From positions 12,026 through 76,025 of the forward strand of contig CAAGLY010000016.1 in assembly GCA_900770925.1 (NCBI GenBank): a DNA stretch of 64,000 nt. The letters run 5' to 3'. The position numbers and the translations under genes are program-made. Origin of the DNA: Bacilli bacterium (GTDB taxonomy: Bacteria > Bacillota_I > Bacilli_A > RFN20 > CAG-288). Below, one piece after another: positions 16,404-24,746 of the stretch. Within the stretch, counting starts at the first letter, position 1, and every line of letters starts with the position of its first letter. The notes under the pieces are model-generated. The model was not told the DNA's origin, did not search any database, and saw nothing but the letters and a program-made list of their open reading frames with translations.

Positions 16404-16961
16404 TTAGGCAGCAGCCGCCGTCTTCTTGGCGCTGGCCGGTGCACGTAATGTAACGACTTCGTCTTTGTAGCGGATGCCTTTGCCGTGGTAGCATTCCGGT
16501 TTGCGTAATGCACGGATAACGGCGGCCTGCTGTCCGACTAACTGCTTATCGATACCTTCGACGATGATTTCTAAGGTCTTGGTATTGATGGAGATCTTGA
16601 CTCCTTCAATCGGCTTGACCACATCTTCGTGGCTGCGTCCGAGGTGGAGGACAAGGTCAGTTCCGCGCCTTTCAGCACGATAGCCGACGCCTTTGATGAC
16701 TAAGATCTTGGTGAAGCCCTTGGTGACACCTTCGACCATTCCGTTGATGACAGAACGGGCAGTGCCGTGGTTCCTCTTCCTGACGATAGCATCAGAAGGA
16801 CGTTTGCAGAAGAACTTTCCGTCTTTCTCTTCGAACGTGATGTGCGGATTGAATTTCTTAGTAAGTGTGCCCTTAGGTCCCTTGACGGTGACTTCACTTC
16901 CAGTGAAGGAAATGGTGACACCCTCCGGGATGGCAATAGGTTCTCTTCCGATACGAGACAT
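16404..16961 (-). CDS. rplF: 50S ribosomal protein L6
   Basis: 185 residues, near the factor-binding site of the 50S subunit. The ATG at 16961 gives the canonical MSRIGREPIAIPEGV; the frame is open further upstream into rpsH but that part does not match L6. The two L6 repeats are visible, with GVGYRAERRGTDLVLHLGRS and the ending KPECYHGKGIRYKDEVVTL, plus a short Ala/Lys tail. Confidence 0.96.
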   Translation of the reverse strand: MSRIGREPIAIPEGVTISFTGSEVTVKGPKGTLTKKFNPHITFEEKDGKFFCKRPSDAIVRKRNHGTARSVINGMVEGVTKGFTKILVIKGVGYRAERRGTDLVLHLGRSHEDVVKPIEGVKISINTKTLEIIVEGIDKQLVGQQAAVIRALRKPECYHGKGIRYKDEVVTLRAPASAKKTAAAA

Positions 16962-16974
16962 TATCCTATCCTCC

Positions 16975-17376
16975 TTACCAGACGATGGCGATGACTTCGC
17001 CACCGACATTGAGCTTGCGGGCCTGCTTATCGGTCCTGACGCCCTTAGACGTAGAAACAATAGCGATGCCTAAGCCGTTTAAGACTCTCGGAAGCTCATC
17101 GACAGAAGCCGTGACGCGGAGACCCGGTTTGGAGATTTCCTTGATACCGGAGATGATACGATTTCCCTTAGAATCATATTTAAGAGTAATCGTAAGTTCC
17201 TTGTACGGTTTTCCTTCTAACGGATGAACATCGTAGGAAACGATGAATCCTTCGTTCTTCAGGATAGCAGCAATCTGCTCGCCCCTCTTAAAATAAGGAA
17301 GAGAGATGGTGCTGTTCTTGCTTAAATTAGCGTTGCGGATACGAGTTAAGAGATCCGCGATAGAATCATTGACCAT
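16975..17376 (-). CDS. rpsH: 30S ribosomal protein S8
   Basis: 133 residues; binds 16S rRNA helix 21 and often represses the spc operon. NDSIADLLTRIRNA opens the protein, and the C-terminal STSKGVRTDKQARKLNVGGE signature with the terminal AIVW is intact. Standard length and place. Confidence 0.97.
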   Translation of the reverse strand: MVNDSIADLLTRIRNANLSKNSTISLPYFKRGEQIAAILKNEGFIVSYDVHPLEGKPYKELTITLKYDSKGNRIISGIKEISKPGLRVTASVDELPRVLNGLGIAIVSTSKGVRTDKQARKLNVGGEVIAIVW

Positions 17377-17391
17377 TTTGATCTCCTTTCC

Positions 17392-17580
17392 TTACCAGGA
17401 AGACTTATGCCTTCCGGGGATTTCGCCCTTATAGGCCATTTCACGCAGACAGATACGGCATAAGCCGAACTGACGCAGATAGCCGTGGACACGGCCACAG
17501 CGAGAGCAACGGTGGTAATTCTGGGTCTTCGGGAATTTCTTCGGACCAGCGCATTTCACTTCAAGTGCTTTACGTGCCAT
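17392..17580 (-). CDS. rpsN: 30S ribosomal protein S14, zinc type
   Basis: 62 residues, the short C+ form. Zinc ribbon CSRCGRVHGYLRQFGLCRIC (C-X2-C-X12-C-X2-C), then LREMAYKGEIPGRHKSSW, the S14 C-terminal signature. Sits between rplE and rpsH. Confidence 0.97.
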   Translation of the reverse strand: MARKALEVKCAGPKKFPKTQNYHRCSRCGRVHGYLRQFGLCRICLREMAYKGEIPGRHKSSW

Positions 17581-17591
17581 GATTCTGCCTC

Positions 17592-18203
17592 CTATTTCTT
17601 GAACGGCCTGCCGAGCTTTTCAAGCAGGGCATAAGCCTCTTTATCGGTCTTAGCAGTCGTAACAATGATGACATCCCTGCCCTGAGTACGGGTAACCTTG
17701 TCGTACTGGATCTCAGGGAAGATCAGCTGTTCCTTGACACCGGTGGAATAGTTTCCGCGGCCATCGAAGGAATCTTTGCTGATACCGCGGAAGTCGCGGA
17801 CACGCGGAAGATCGATAGAAACGAATTTGTCTAAGAAGTCATACCTGCGGGTGCGACGAAGGGTAACCTTGACACCGACAGCATCGCCTTCACGAAGCTT
17901 GAAGTTAGCAATAGCTTTCTTGGCTTTGGTGACGACCGGATGCTGACCAGCAATGATGGTCCTCTCGTTGACAGCCTCTTCGACAGACTTCTCGTTATGT
18001 CCGGCTTCGCCAAGACGCCTGTTAAGGATGATCTTGACAAGTTTCGGGCATTCCATTACGGAAGAGTAGCCGAATTCCTTCCTTAAGGCAGGAACGACTT
18101 CCTCTTCATAGGTCTTCTGAAGGCGGGAGACAATCTTGGCCTTCTGATTTCCCTGGTTGTGGGCTTTTTTAACGGACACGCCGTTTTTCTTTTCTTCAGC
18201 CAT
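17592..18203 (-). CDS. rplE: 50S ribosomal protein L5
   Basis: 203 residues versus about 180 usually, because of about 22 extra N-terminal residues rich in Lys/Asn. The core has SVMECPKLVKIILNRRLGEA, AGQHPVVTKAKKAIANFKLR, VTLRRTRRYDFLDKFVSIDL and DVIIVTTAKTDKEA. Binds 5S rRNA and P-site tRNA. Confidence 0.96.
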   Translation of the reverse strand: MAEEKKNGVSVKKAHNQGNQKAKIVSRLQKTYEEEVVPALRKEFGYSSVMECPKLVKIILNRRLGEAGHNEKSVEEAVNERTIIAGQHPVVTKAKKAIANFKLREGDAVGVKVTLRRTRRYDFLDKFVSIDLPRVRDFRGISKDSFDGRGNYSTGVKEQLIFPEIQYDKVTRTQGRDVIIVTTAKTDKEAYALLEKLGRPFKK

Positions 18204-18214
18204 GGTTCTCCTCC

Positions 18215-18526
18215 TTACTTGATGATTTCGCCGGATTTCTTGGCGATACGAACCTTCTTGCCATCCTTGTCGGCCTTATAGGCGACCTTGGTGGCTTTCT
18301 TTGTCTTAGGGTCTAAGATAGCGACCTTGCTGACGTGGATCGGAAGGGTGACATCCTTGATGGAACCCTTAGGAGCTCCCTGAGTCGGCTTGACGTGTTT
18401 CTTATTGACGTTGACACCTTCGACAACAACTTTCTCTTCCTTCGGAAGAGCTTTGACGACCTTGCCGGTCTTTCCCTTATCATCGCCGGAAATGACGATG
18501 ACGGTATCTCCAGTTTTAATTTTCAT
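18215..18526 (-). CDS. rplX: 50S ribosomal protein L24
   Basis: 103 residues; early assembly protein with a KOW motif (DTVIVISGDDKGKTGKVVKA) and VEGVNVNKKHVKPTQ. The start at 18526 is preferred because the in-frame ATG at 18541 lies within its ribosome binding site (TGGAGG). Confidence 0.95.
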   Translation of the reverse strand: MKIKTGDTVIVISGDDKGKTGKVVKALPKEEKVVVEGVNVNKKHVKPTQGAPKGSIKDVTLPIHVSKVAILDPKTKKATKVAYKADKDGKKVRIAKKSGEIIK

Positions 18527-18544
18527 TCGATAGACCTCCAAGGA

Positions 18545-18919
18545 TTACAGAACTTCGACCGCCAGAGAGACGATCTTCCTGTATTTGTCGCCCTTCTCAC
18601 GAAGTTCACGGGCGACAGGTCCGAAGACACGGGTGCCCTTCGGAGTGCCATCATCGTTGATCAGGACAACCGCATTATCATCGAACTTGATGGTGGAACC
18701 ATCACGGCGCTGATAAGCTTTCTTGACACGGACGATAACGCCCTTGACGACATCGGACTTCTTGACTTTGCCATTCGGAATAGCATTCTTGACCGCACAG
18801 ATGACAACATCTCCGACGGTGGCATTGCGACGGAAAGAACCGCCGAGCCTGCGGAAGACGCGGACAGAGGTTGCGCCGGAGTTATCGGCGACAACAAGGT
18901 TAGTTTCGTTCTGAACCAT
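18545..18919 (-). CDS. rplN: 50S ribosomal protein L14
   Basis: 124 residues; binds 23S rRNA at the subunit interface. NLVVADNSGATSVRVFR, the ripeptide GDVVICAVKNAIPNGKVKKS and the ending RKIVSLAVEVL are typical. Starts 3 bp after rpsQ. Confidence 0.97.
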   Translation of the reverse strand: MVQNETNLVVADNSGATSVRVFRRLGGSFRRNATVGDVVICAVKNAIPNGKVKKSDVVKGVIVRVKKAYQRRDGSTIKFDDNAVVLINDDGTPKGTRVFGPVARELREKGDKYRKIVSLAVEVL

Positions 18920-18922
18920 ACA

Positions 18923-19201
18923 CTATTCTCCCTTCTTGACGATTTCGACTAAGCGGAAGCGTTTGTCGTGGGAAAGCGGACGGCATTCCTCGAAGATAAC
19001 GACATCTCCGACCTTAGCGGCATCGTTACGGTCATCGACCTTGTAACGTTTGCGGACAGAAACACGTTTGTTGTAGATCGGATGAGCCTTATAGTTCTCG
19101 GTTTCGACAACAATGGTCTTCTGCCTCTTGTGAGAGACGACAACGCCCTGTAAGCGACGTTTGTGAGAGGCCTCAATGACCTGTTTCATTTCTTCAGCCA
19201 T
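18923..19201 (-). CDS. rpsQ: 30S ribosomal protein S17
   Basis: 92 residues; OB-fold, primary 16S rRNA binder. RRLQGVVVSHKRQKTIVVE, KRVSVRKRYKVDDRNDAAKV and EECRPLSHDKRFRLVEIVKK match the family. Confidence 0.97.
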   Translation of the reverse strand: MAEEMKQVIEASHKRRLQGVVVSHKRQKTIVVETENYKAHPIYNKRVSVRKRYKVDDRNDAAKVGDVVIFEECRPLSHDKRFRLVEIVKKGE

Positions 19202-19219
19202 GATTCGATAGCCTCCTTA

Positions 19220-19438
19220 TTACTTAGCTTCTGCAGCCTTTTCTGCAGCAGCTTTCTTACGCTCGTTCTCGACCGTCAGAAGACGGGCGATGTCCTTGCG
19301 GCAGGCGCTGATCTTAGCGCCGTTGTCTAACTGACCGGCTTTAGCCTGGAACCGGAGGGTGAGAAGCTCACCTTTCAGCTCATAGACCTTAGAAGCGAGG
19401 TCTTTGTCAGATAATTTGCGAACATCTTCAATGGTCAT
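19220..19438 (-). CDS. rpmC: 50S ribosomal protein L29
   Basis: 72 residues, two-helix protein at the exit tunnel that contacts trigger factor/SRP. VRKLSDKDLASKVYELKGEL and LRFQAKAGQLDN followed by CRKDIARLLTVENER. The ATG shares one base with the rplP stop (TAATG). Ala/Lys-rich tail. Confidence 0.95.
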   Translation of the reverse strand: MTIEDVRKLSDKDLASKVYELKGELLTLRFQAKAGQLDNGAKISACRKDIARLLTVENERKKAAAEKAAEAK

Positions 19439-19857
19439 TATTTGTTTTCCTCGCCTTTCTTGACAACGCGGGACTGGACAGAGAGCTTATAGCCAGCCTG
19501 ATGTAAGGCCTCTTTGCAATCTGCTTCCGAAATTCCGCCGATTTCCATCCTGATTGTACCAGGTTCGACAATAGCGAACCAGCCGTTGACGTCACCTTTA
19601 CCGGCACCCATACGGACCTCAGCAGGTTTCTTGGTGATGCCGACATCCGGGAAGACACGGATATAGGCCTTACCGGTCTTCTTCGTGAAACGGGATAAGA
19701 CAACACGGGCTGCTTCGAGCTGACGGTTGGAAAGGTATCCGCCCTGGGTGGCCCTTAATCCATATTCGCCGAAGGCGACCGTAACAAGACGGCTGGCCTT
19801 TGCTTTAGGACGGACCAAGTGGTTACGACGCCACTTTGTTCTTTTTGGCTGTAACAT
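19438..19857 (-). CDS. rplP: 50S ribosomal protein L16
   Basis: 139 residues; shapes the A-site tRNA contact. MLQPKRTKWRRNHLVRPK, FGEYGLRATQGGYLSNRQLE, GKAYIRVFPD and the MGAGKGDVNGWFAIVEPG signature are clear. One-base overlap with rpmC. Confidence 0.97.
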   Translation of the reverse strand: MLQPKRTKWRRNHLVRPKAKASRLVTVAFGEYGLRATQGGYLSNRQLEAARVVLSRFTKKTGKAYIRVFPDVGITKKPAEVRMGAGKGDVNGWFAIVEPGTIRMEIGGISEADCKEALHQAGYKLSVQSRVVKKGEENK

Positions 19858-19860
19858 GGC

Positions 19861-20661
19861 TTATTCTCCTTTCTTAGCGCCTTCATCCTTCTCTGCATTC
19901 GGCGTGACAGCCGGAGCAGCAGTCGGACGGGAAGGACGGGAAGAATTGTTCGGACGGCGGCCATTGAAACGGCCACGGCCGAAGCGTCCGGTCTCTTCCG
20001 GACGACGTTCCCGGAGTTCTTTATAGTTATCCGGGAGAGCAATCCAGACCTTGACACCGATGACACCATAGGTGGTATGGGCCGGATAGTAAGCATAATC
20101 GATAGGCTGACGGAGAGTGTGGAGAGAGAGAACACCTTCACGGTATTCTTCGTAACGGGCGATTTCGGCACCGCCGATACGTCCCTTAGTCCTCGTCTTG
20201 CAGCCTTTGGCACCAGCATGCCTGACGCGCTGGATGGCCTTCTTCTGAACAACACGGTAGGAACCGCGCTCTTCGAGCTGATGGGCGATGTCCTTAGCAA
20301 CAAGCCTAGCGTCTAAGTCAGGATTCTTGACTTCAACGATGCTGACTTCAATGTTTTTAGGATCCTTGTTGAGAATCTTGACAAGGTTCTTCTTGATTGC
20401 GTTGATCTGAGCAGAATCGGTGCCGATGACAAGAGCCGGCTGGGAAGCGAAGATGGAGATCTTAATGCTGTTCTTGATACGTTCGATATCGATGTGGCTG
20501 AGACCGGCCTTGATGCCGTCTAAGAGCGGTTCAAGGTAATTACGGATCAGGATATCTTCGTGAAGATACTTCGGGAAGGTTTTCTTATCCGCACACCAGT
20601 GACTAGACCAGTCACGGTTAATGCCCAAACGTAAGCCGTTCGGATTTACTTTCTGACCCAT
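19861..20661 (-). CDS. rpsC: 30S ribosomal protein S3
   Basis: 266 residues; lines the mRNA entry channel. MGQKVNPNGLRLGINRDW at the N-terminus, a KH domain with LSHIDIERIKNSIKISIFAS, and C-terminal GRIGGAEIARYEEYREGVLS and YGVIGVKVWIALP. The last 50 residues form a low-complexity Arg/Pro/Ala tail that makes it longer than the Bacillus protein. Confidence 0.97.
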   Translation of the reverse strand: MGQKVNPNGLRLGINRDWSSHWCADKKTFPKYLHEDILIRNYLEPLLDGIKAGLSHIDIERIKNSIKISIFASQPALVIGTDSAQINAIKKNLVKILNKDPKNIEVSIVEVKNPDLDARLVAKDIAHQLEERGSYRVVQKKAIQRVRHAGAKGCKTRTKGRIGGAEIARYEEYREGVLSLHTLRQPIDYAYYPAHTTYGVIGVKVWIALPDNYKELRERRPEETGRFGRGRFNGRRPNNSSRPSRPTAAPAVTPNAEKDEGAKKGE

Positions 20662-20663
20662 GA

Positions 20664-21167
20664 TTACTTGGCCTCCTTATTTTTCAGCGTGACGAAGACA
20701 TGCGACCAGCGTTTGATCAAGCCGGAAGCAGAACCCTTTGCACGGGGAAGCCTGCGTTTAAGCTTGACGGCATCGTTAGCAGTGATGCTGGCGATGTAGA
20801 GGGTATCAGGATTCCTCTTGAAGTTGTTGACGGCGTTAGCCTCAGCGGACTGAATGAGTTTCTTGATATCCCGGGCGCACCTCTTCGGGCAGTTGTCTAA
20901 GATGGCATAGGCAGTGTCGAGGTCCTTGCCGCGGACAAGGTCAATGACTAAGCGGACTTTGCGGGGAGTGACGCCATAGTTGATGAGCTTGGCAGAAGCT
21001 TCGGTAGCCTTCGGGGCTTCCTTGACTTCTTCCTTCTTCTCTTCTTTGGCAGTTTCCTTGACCGCTTTAGCCTTAGTGGCCTTAACAGCAGTTTTCTTCG
21101 GAGCAGCTTTCTTGCTCTTCGGAGCTTTTTCTTCAGCAGTTACGGTTTTCTTTTCTTCAGTAGCCAT
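20664..21167 (-). CDS. rplV: 50S ribosomal protein L22 with Lys/Ala extension
   Basis: 167 residues versus about 113 usual. The L22 core begins near residue 58 (AKLINYGVTPRKVRLVIDLV) and contains IKKLIQSAEANAVNNF and the tunnel-lining loop with LKRRLPRAKGSASGLIKRWS. The first 57 residues are almost only Lys, Ala, Glu, Thr and Val, a disordered basic tail. L22 contacts all 23S domains and the nascent chain exit. Confidence 0.95.
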   Translation of the reverse strand: MATEEKKTVTAEEKAPKSKKAAPKKTAVKATKAKAVKETAKEEKKEEVKEAPKATEASAKLINYGVTPRKVRLVIDLVRGKDLDTAYAILDNCPKRCARDIKKLIQSAEANAVNNFKRNPDTLYIASITANDAVKLKRRLPRAKGSASGLIKRWSHVFVTLKNKEAK

Positions 21168-21178
21168 AATTGATCTCC

Positions 21179-21472
21179 TTACTTGGCGGCCTTCGTCGTG
21201 GCATCGGCGTCATCGCCGGAACGGTGATGGGTGAAGGTACGGGTGAAGACGAATTCGCCTAACTTATGGCCGACCCTGTCTTCGGTGATGTAGACCGGAA
21301 CAAACGCATGTCCGTTATGGACAGAAAGAGTATGTCCGATGAAATCAGGGAAGATGGCGGAACGGCGAGACCAGGTCTTGATGACCTCTTTCTTGCCGGC
21401 TTTGTTCTGCTCCTGGATCTTTTTGAGGAGCTTAGGATCGCAATACGGTCCTTTCTTTAAACTACGAGACAT
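21179..21472 (-). CDS. rpsS: 30S ribosomal protein S19
   Basis: 97 residues; 30S head, with S13. MSRSLKKGPYCDPKLLKKI, VIKTWSRRSAIFPDFIGHT, HNGHAFVPVYITEDRVGHKL and GEFVFTRTFTHH are the family hallmarks. Confidence 0.97.
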   Translation of the reverse strand: MSRSLKKGPYCDPKLLKKIQEQNKAGKKEVIKTWSRRSAIFPDFIGHTLSVHNGHAFVPVYITEDRVGHKLGEFVFTRTFTHHRSGDDADATTKAAK

Positions 21473-21491
21473 GATGAATCACTCCTCCTAT

Positions 21492-22322
21492 TTACTTGCC
21501 ATTGCGGCGACGGACAATCAGACGATTGCTCGGTTTCTTCTTAGCACGGGTCTTGACACCCCTTAAGCGGCGACCCCACGGAGAACGCGGAGCATCGTAG
21601 CCGACAGGGCACTTACCCTCACCACCGCCATGCGGATGGTCGTTCGGGTTCCTTGCAGAACCACGGACAGTCGGACGCTCGCCGAGCCAACGGGTACGGC
21701 CGGCTTTTCCTAAGCTGACCAGGTTGAAGTCTTCATTACCGACCATGCCGATAGTAGCACGGCAGGTAGACCTGAACTTACGGACTTCGCCGGAAGCAAG
21801 ACGTAAAGTGACATACTTGCCTTCACGGCCTAAGATCTGTGCGCCAGTACCGGCAGCACGGCAGACCTGTCCGCCTTTGCCAGGCTCAAGCTCGACGTTG
21901 TGAACCCTGAGACCTTCGGGGATATTTCCGAGTTCCCTGCAGTTTCCGGTTTCAATCTCGCCGATCTTACCATCGGTAACAGTGGCACCGACAGCTAAGC
22001 CTTTCGGGCAGATAATGTAACGTTTCTTTCCGTTTTCGTTCTGGATAAGAGCGATACGGCAGTTACGGTTCGGATCGTATTCGATAGCTAAGACAGTAGC
22101 CTTAGCTTCTCCGGAACGCTTGAAGTCGACTAAACGGTACCTGCGTTTGTTTCCGCCGCCGATGTGACGGCAGGTGATGTAACCCTGATTGTTGCGTCCG
22201 CCGGTCTTCTTTAAGGGGCGGAGTAAAGCTTTTTCAGGAGTCTGTTTGGTGATATCCTTCGTGGAAAGGGTAGATAAATTACGCCTTCCAGGAGTCACCG
22301 GATGATATGATTTGATTGCCAT
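21492..22322 (-). CDS. rplB: 50S ribosomal protein L2
   Basis: 276 residues; essential for subunit association and peptidyl transfer. MAIKSYHPVTPGRRNLSTL, TCRHIGGGNKRRYRLVDFKR, and the signature region RGSARNPNDHPHGGGEGKC with the conserved His residues, ending in RSPWGRRLRGVKTR. Confidence 0.97.
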   Translation of the reverse strand: MAIKSYHPVTPGRRNLSTLSTKDITKQTPEKALLRPLKKTGGRNNQGYITCRHIGGGNKRRYRLVDFKRSGEAKATVLAIEYDPNRNCRIALIQNENGKKRYIICPKGLAVGATVTDGKIGEIETGNCRELGNIPEGLRVHNVELEPGKGGQVCRAAGTGAQILGREGKYVTLRLASGEVRKFRSTCRATIGMVGNEDFNLVSLGKAGRTRWLGERPTVRGSARNPNDHPHGGGEGKCPVGYDAPRSPWGRRLRGVKTRAKKKPSNRLIVRRRNGK

Positions 22323-22347
22323 AGTAATCTCCTATAATTTGCTTTCC

Positions 22348-22737
22348 TTATTTTTCATCCGTTTCGTTAGCCTGCTGTTCTTCGTTGGCAACGGCAGCAG
22401 TGATCTTTCCTAAATCGAAGGAAGAATCGAAACGGACAATGGCTTTCTTATACTGCGGAAGGTAGCCAGAGAAACGTCCGACACGGCGGATCTTGCGCTG
22501 AAGATTCCTGGTGTTGACGCTCTTAACCTTGGCAGAGAAGATGGCCTGAACAGCAGCCTTGATTTCAAGCTTAGTAGCTTTCTTGTCGACTGCGAAGACA
22601 AGGGCATTTTCTTCCGAACGGAGACGCTGAGTCTCTTCGGTGACAATCCTGTGCTTGATGACGGAATAGTCCTTGATGATGGCCGGACGGGTAACGAATT
22701 CCGGGGCGGCCTCAACGGCTTTCTTTTCTTCTGCCAT
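22348..22737 (-). CDS. rplW: 50S ribosomal protein L23
   Basis: 129 residues versus about 95; exit-tunnel dock for trigger factor and SRP. ENALVFAVDKKATKLEIKAA and VKSVNTRNLQRKIRRVGRFS match L23. An approximately 20-residue N-terminal extension is Glu/Ala/Lys-rich and the C-terminus is acidic/Gln-rich. One-base TAATG overlap with rplD. Confidence 0.93.
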   Translation of the reverse strand: MAEEKKAVEAAPEFVTRPAIIKDYSVIKHRIVTEETQRLRSEENALVFAVDKKATKLEIKAAVQAIFSAKVKSVNTRNLQRKIRRVGRFSGYLPQYKKAIVRFDSSFDLGKITAAVANEEQQANETDEK

Positions 22738-23390
22738 TATTTAGCTTCCTCCTCATGTTCATCTTCGAGGGGAGCCGGAATAGCATCCTTGACGAAGATG
22801 ACCTTGTTTGCGTTAAGGACATCATAGACTGAGACATTGTCAGCGAAAACGGCCTTAACATTGGCAAGGTTGGCACTGGCGCGGAGCAGGTTGACATCGT
22901 CATCTGCTAAGACCAGTAAGTTCTTCTTTTCGTCAGCTTTGATTGCCTTAAGAGCAAGGGCGAAGTCCTTGGTCTTCCTAGACGGGCATTTCTCCCCGGT
23001 TAAGACGATGACGTTTCCGCCCTGGGCCTTCTCGGTAAGGACCGAGGTGAAGGCAATGTAGTGTTCCTTCTTGTTCCTCTTAAGGTCATGATTCTGCTGA
23101 CCATTAGGAGCGAAGACAACACCGCCATGACGCCAGACCGGAGAGTTAGTGGTTCCGGCACGGGCACGGCCAGTACCCTTCTGACGCCACGGTTTGCGGT
23201 TAGAACCATGGACAATGTCACGGGTTAAGGTGTGTGCGGTATCGACACGGCGTGCAGCTAAATCGACGCGGACAGCACGCTGAACGGAATATTCATTGAT
23301 TTCCGTATTGAAGAGGTCTGCGGGAAGGACGACTTCTCCGACCTTCTTGCCCGAATAATCGAGGACCGGGCTTTTCATTTCGTTAGCCAT
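22737..23390 (-). CDS. rplD: 50S ribosomal protein L4
   Basis: 217 residues; tunnel-wall protein and classical autoregulator of S10 operons. DTAHTLTRDIVHGSNRKPWR, QKGTGRARAGTTNSPVWRHG and GGVVFAPN form the extended loop; the C-terminal Rossmann-like part has LLVLADDDVNLLRASANL. Ends with an acidic tail. Confidence 0.97.
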   Translation of the reverse strand: MANEMKSPVLDYSGKKVGEVVLPADLFNTEINEYSVQRAVRVDLAARRVDTAHTLTRDIVHGSNRKPWRQKGTGRARAGTTNSPVWRHGGVVFAPNGQQNHDLKRNKKEHYIAFTSVLTEKAQGGNVIVLTGEKCPSRKTKDFALALKAIKADEKKNLLVLADDDVNLLRASANLANVKAVFADNVSVYDVLNANKVIFVKDAIPAPLEDEHEEEAK

Positions 23391-23409
23391 TTGTAATCTC
23401 CTCCACGCT

Positions 23410-24201
23410 TTACTTCTTCATCCTAGCCTTGGAGTTCTTCCTCGGGTTGAGCTTCTTCTTCGGCGTCTTAGCTTCGATTTCAGCTAAACGTTTCGCTTCG
23501 GCAGCCTCAAGCTGAGCAATCGTCTCCTTGGTGTAATCGACAACCGGAGTAAGTTCCGGCTTCTTGACGTTATTGCGGATGGCAGAACGGATCTTGATGA
23601 TTGAGAGCTTCTGACCAGCAACCGATCCCTTGATGAGGATGCAGTTCTTCTCCGGATAGACAGCAACGACCGGTAAGTCTAAGACGGTGCGAACCTTCGG
23701 TCCCCAATGTCCGGACATCTTCTTGCCGGCATGGACACGGTTGTTGCAGCGTCCGTTGGTGGCTAAGGAGCCGATCTGACGATGATAGCCAGAGCCATGT
23801 CCCTTAGGACCGATTGTGCCATGGTAACGTTTGATGGTGCCGACATATCCGTGACCCTTGCTTAAGCCAGTGACGTCGACCCTGTCGCCAGCCTGGAAGA
23901 GGGAGCAGTCTAAGGAAGTACCGACTTCATACTTTCCGTAGATTTCATCGCCTTCGAGCTCGCGGACAACGTACTTCGGAGCGGTATTTGCCTTCTTGGC
24001 AATTCCGAGTTCGCATTTGTTGGCCCGTTTTTCTTTCTTGTCTTCGTAGCCAACCTGAAGTGCCTCATATCCGTCTTTTTCTTTGGTCTTGACCTGTAAG
24101 ACGACGTTGGGGAGCACTTCGACAACAGTAACCGGATAATGGGAGCCGTCTTCAGCGAAGACGGAGGTCATTCCGATTTTGCGTCCGATAATGGATTTCA
24201 T
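23410..24201 (-). CDS. rplC: 50S ribosomal protein L3 with C-terminal extension
   Basis: 263 residues versus about 209. IIGRKIGMTSVFAEDGSHYP, TGLSKGHGYVGTIKRYHGTI, QIGSLATNGRCNN and HAGKKMSGHWGPKVRTVLDL place it clearly. After residue 205 there is an added Lys/Ala/Glu-rich tail of about 55 residues. L3 seeds 50S assembly near the peptidyl-transferase centre. Confidence 0.96.
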   Translation of the reverse strand: MKSIIGRKIGMTSVFAEDGSHYPVTVVEVLPNVVLQVKTKEKDGYEALQVGYEDKKEKRANKCELGIAKKANTAPKYVVRELEGDEIYGKYEVGTSLDCSLFQAGDRVDVTGLSKGHGYVGTIKRYHGTIGPKGHGSGYHRQIGSLATNGRCNNRVHAGKKMSGHWGPKVRTVLDLPVVAVYPEKNCILIKGSVAGQKLSIIKIRSAIRNNVKKPELTPVVDYTKETIAQLEAAEAKRLAEIEAKTPKKKLNPRKNSKARMKK

Positions 24202-24219
24202 AAACTGTGCCTAACCTCC

Positions 24220-24531
24220 TTACAACTTGATTTCAACATCGACGCCGGCAGGAAGGTCGAGATTCTTGAGAATGTCGATGGTCTGCTTAGTCGGCTGGTT
24301 GATATCAATCAAACGTTTGTGCGTCCGGATTTCGAACTGTTCGCGGGAATCCTTATCCGTGAACGGGGAACGCAGAATAGTGAAGACTTTCTTTTCGGTA
24401 GGAAGCGGAATAGGTCCGACAACCTGAGCGCCAGTCTTCTTGGCGGCTTCGACGATCTTCTTGACCGCCTCGTCTAAGGTCTTGTGATCATAACCTTTGA
24501 GACGAACTCTGATGGATTTTGTTTCTGCCAT
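24220..24531 (-). CDS. rpsJ: 30S ribosomal protein S10
   Basis: 103 residues; 30S head protein and NusB partner (NusE) in antitermination. RVRLKGYDHKTLDEAVKKIV, GPIPLPTEKKVFTILRSPF and the ending SREQFEIRTHKRLIDINQP. First gene of the cluster, with AAAGGAGG 7 nt before the ATG and a promoter about 135 bp upstream. Confidence 0.97.
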   Translation of the reverse strand: MAETKSIRVRLKGYDHKTLDEAVKKIVEAAKKTGAQVVGPIPLPTEKKVFTILRSPFTDKDSREQFEIRTHKRLIDINQPTKQTIDILKNLDLPAGVDVEIKL

Positions 24532-24587
24532 TTGTTAACCTCCTTTACCCAAGATCTGTGTATGGGCATCCGTTCGGTATGAATAAC

Positions 24588-24659
24588 CTGAAACGTTGAC
24601 AACCGCTGTCGGCGTTTCAGCAACTTCACACGTCAATACGGGCTGAAATGGCATTCAGC
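24588..24659 (-). promoter_or_regulatory. Structured 5' leader of the S10 operon mRNA
   Basis: Two hairpins lie between promoter and rpsJ. The first is CTGAAACG/CGTTTCAG (24588-24595 with 24613-24620) with an inner GACA/TGTC stem (24598-24601 with 24607-24610). The second is GCTGAA/TTCAGC (24642-24647 with 24654-24659). Ribosomal operons are often autoregulated through such leaders (L4 on S10 operons); that role is inferred here and not shown. Confidence 0.55.
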
Positions 24660-24666
24660 GTTGATA

Positions 24667-24695
24667 ATTTTACACTCTTCAGGTGGATGAGTCAA
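24667..24695 (-). promoter_or_regulatory. Sigma-A promoter of the ribosomal cluster
   Basis: On the minus strand TTGACT (24690-24695), 17-bp spacer, TAAAAT (24667-24672). This is the only strong promoter seen ahead of the 15-kb cluster. Between it and the next gene (24696-24839) are the CG tract and the promoter of the divergent gene. Confidence 0.88.
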
Positions 24696-24746
24696 CAGAA
24701 ATTTTGAATATTTTTTCTGTTTTGTTCATTATTATATATTATTGTT

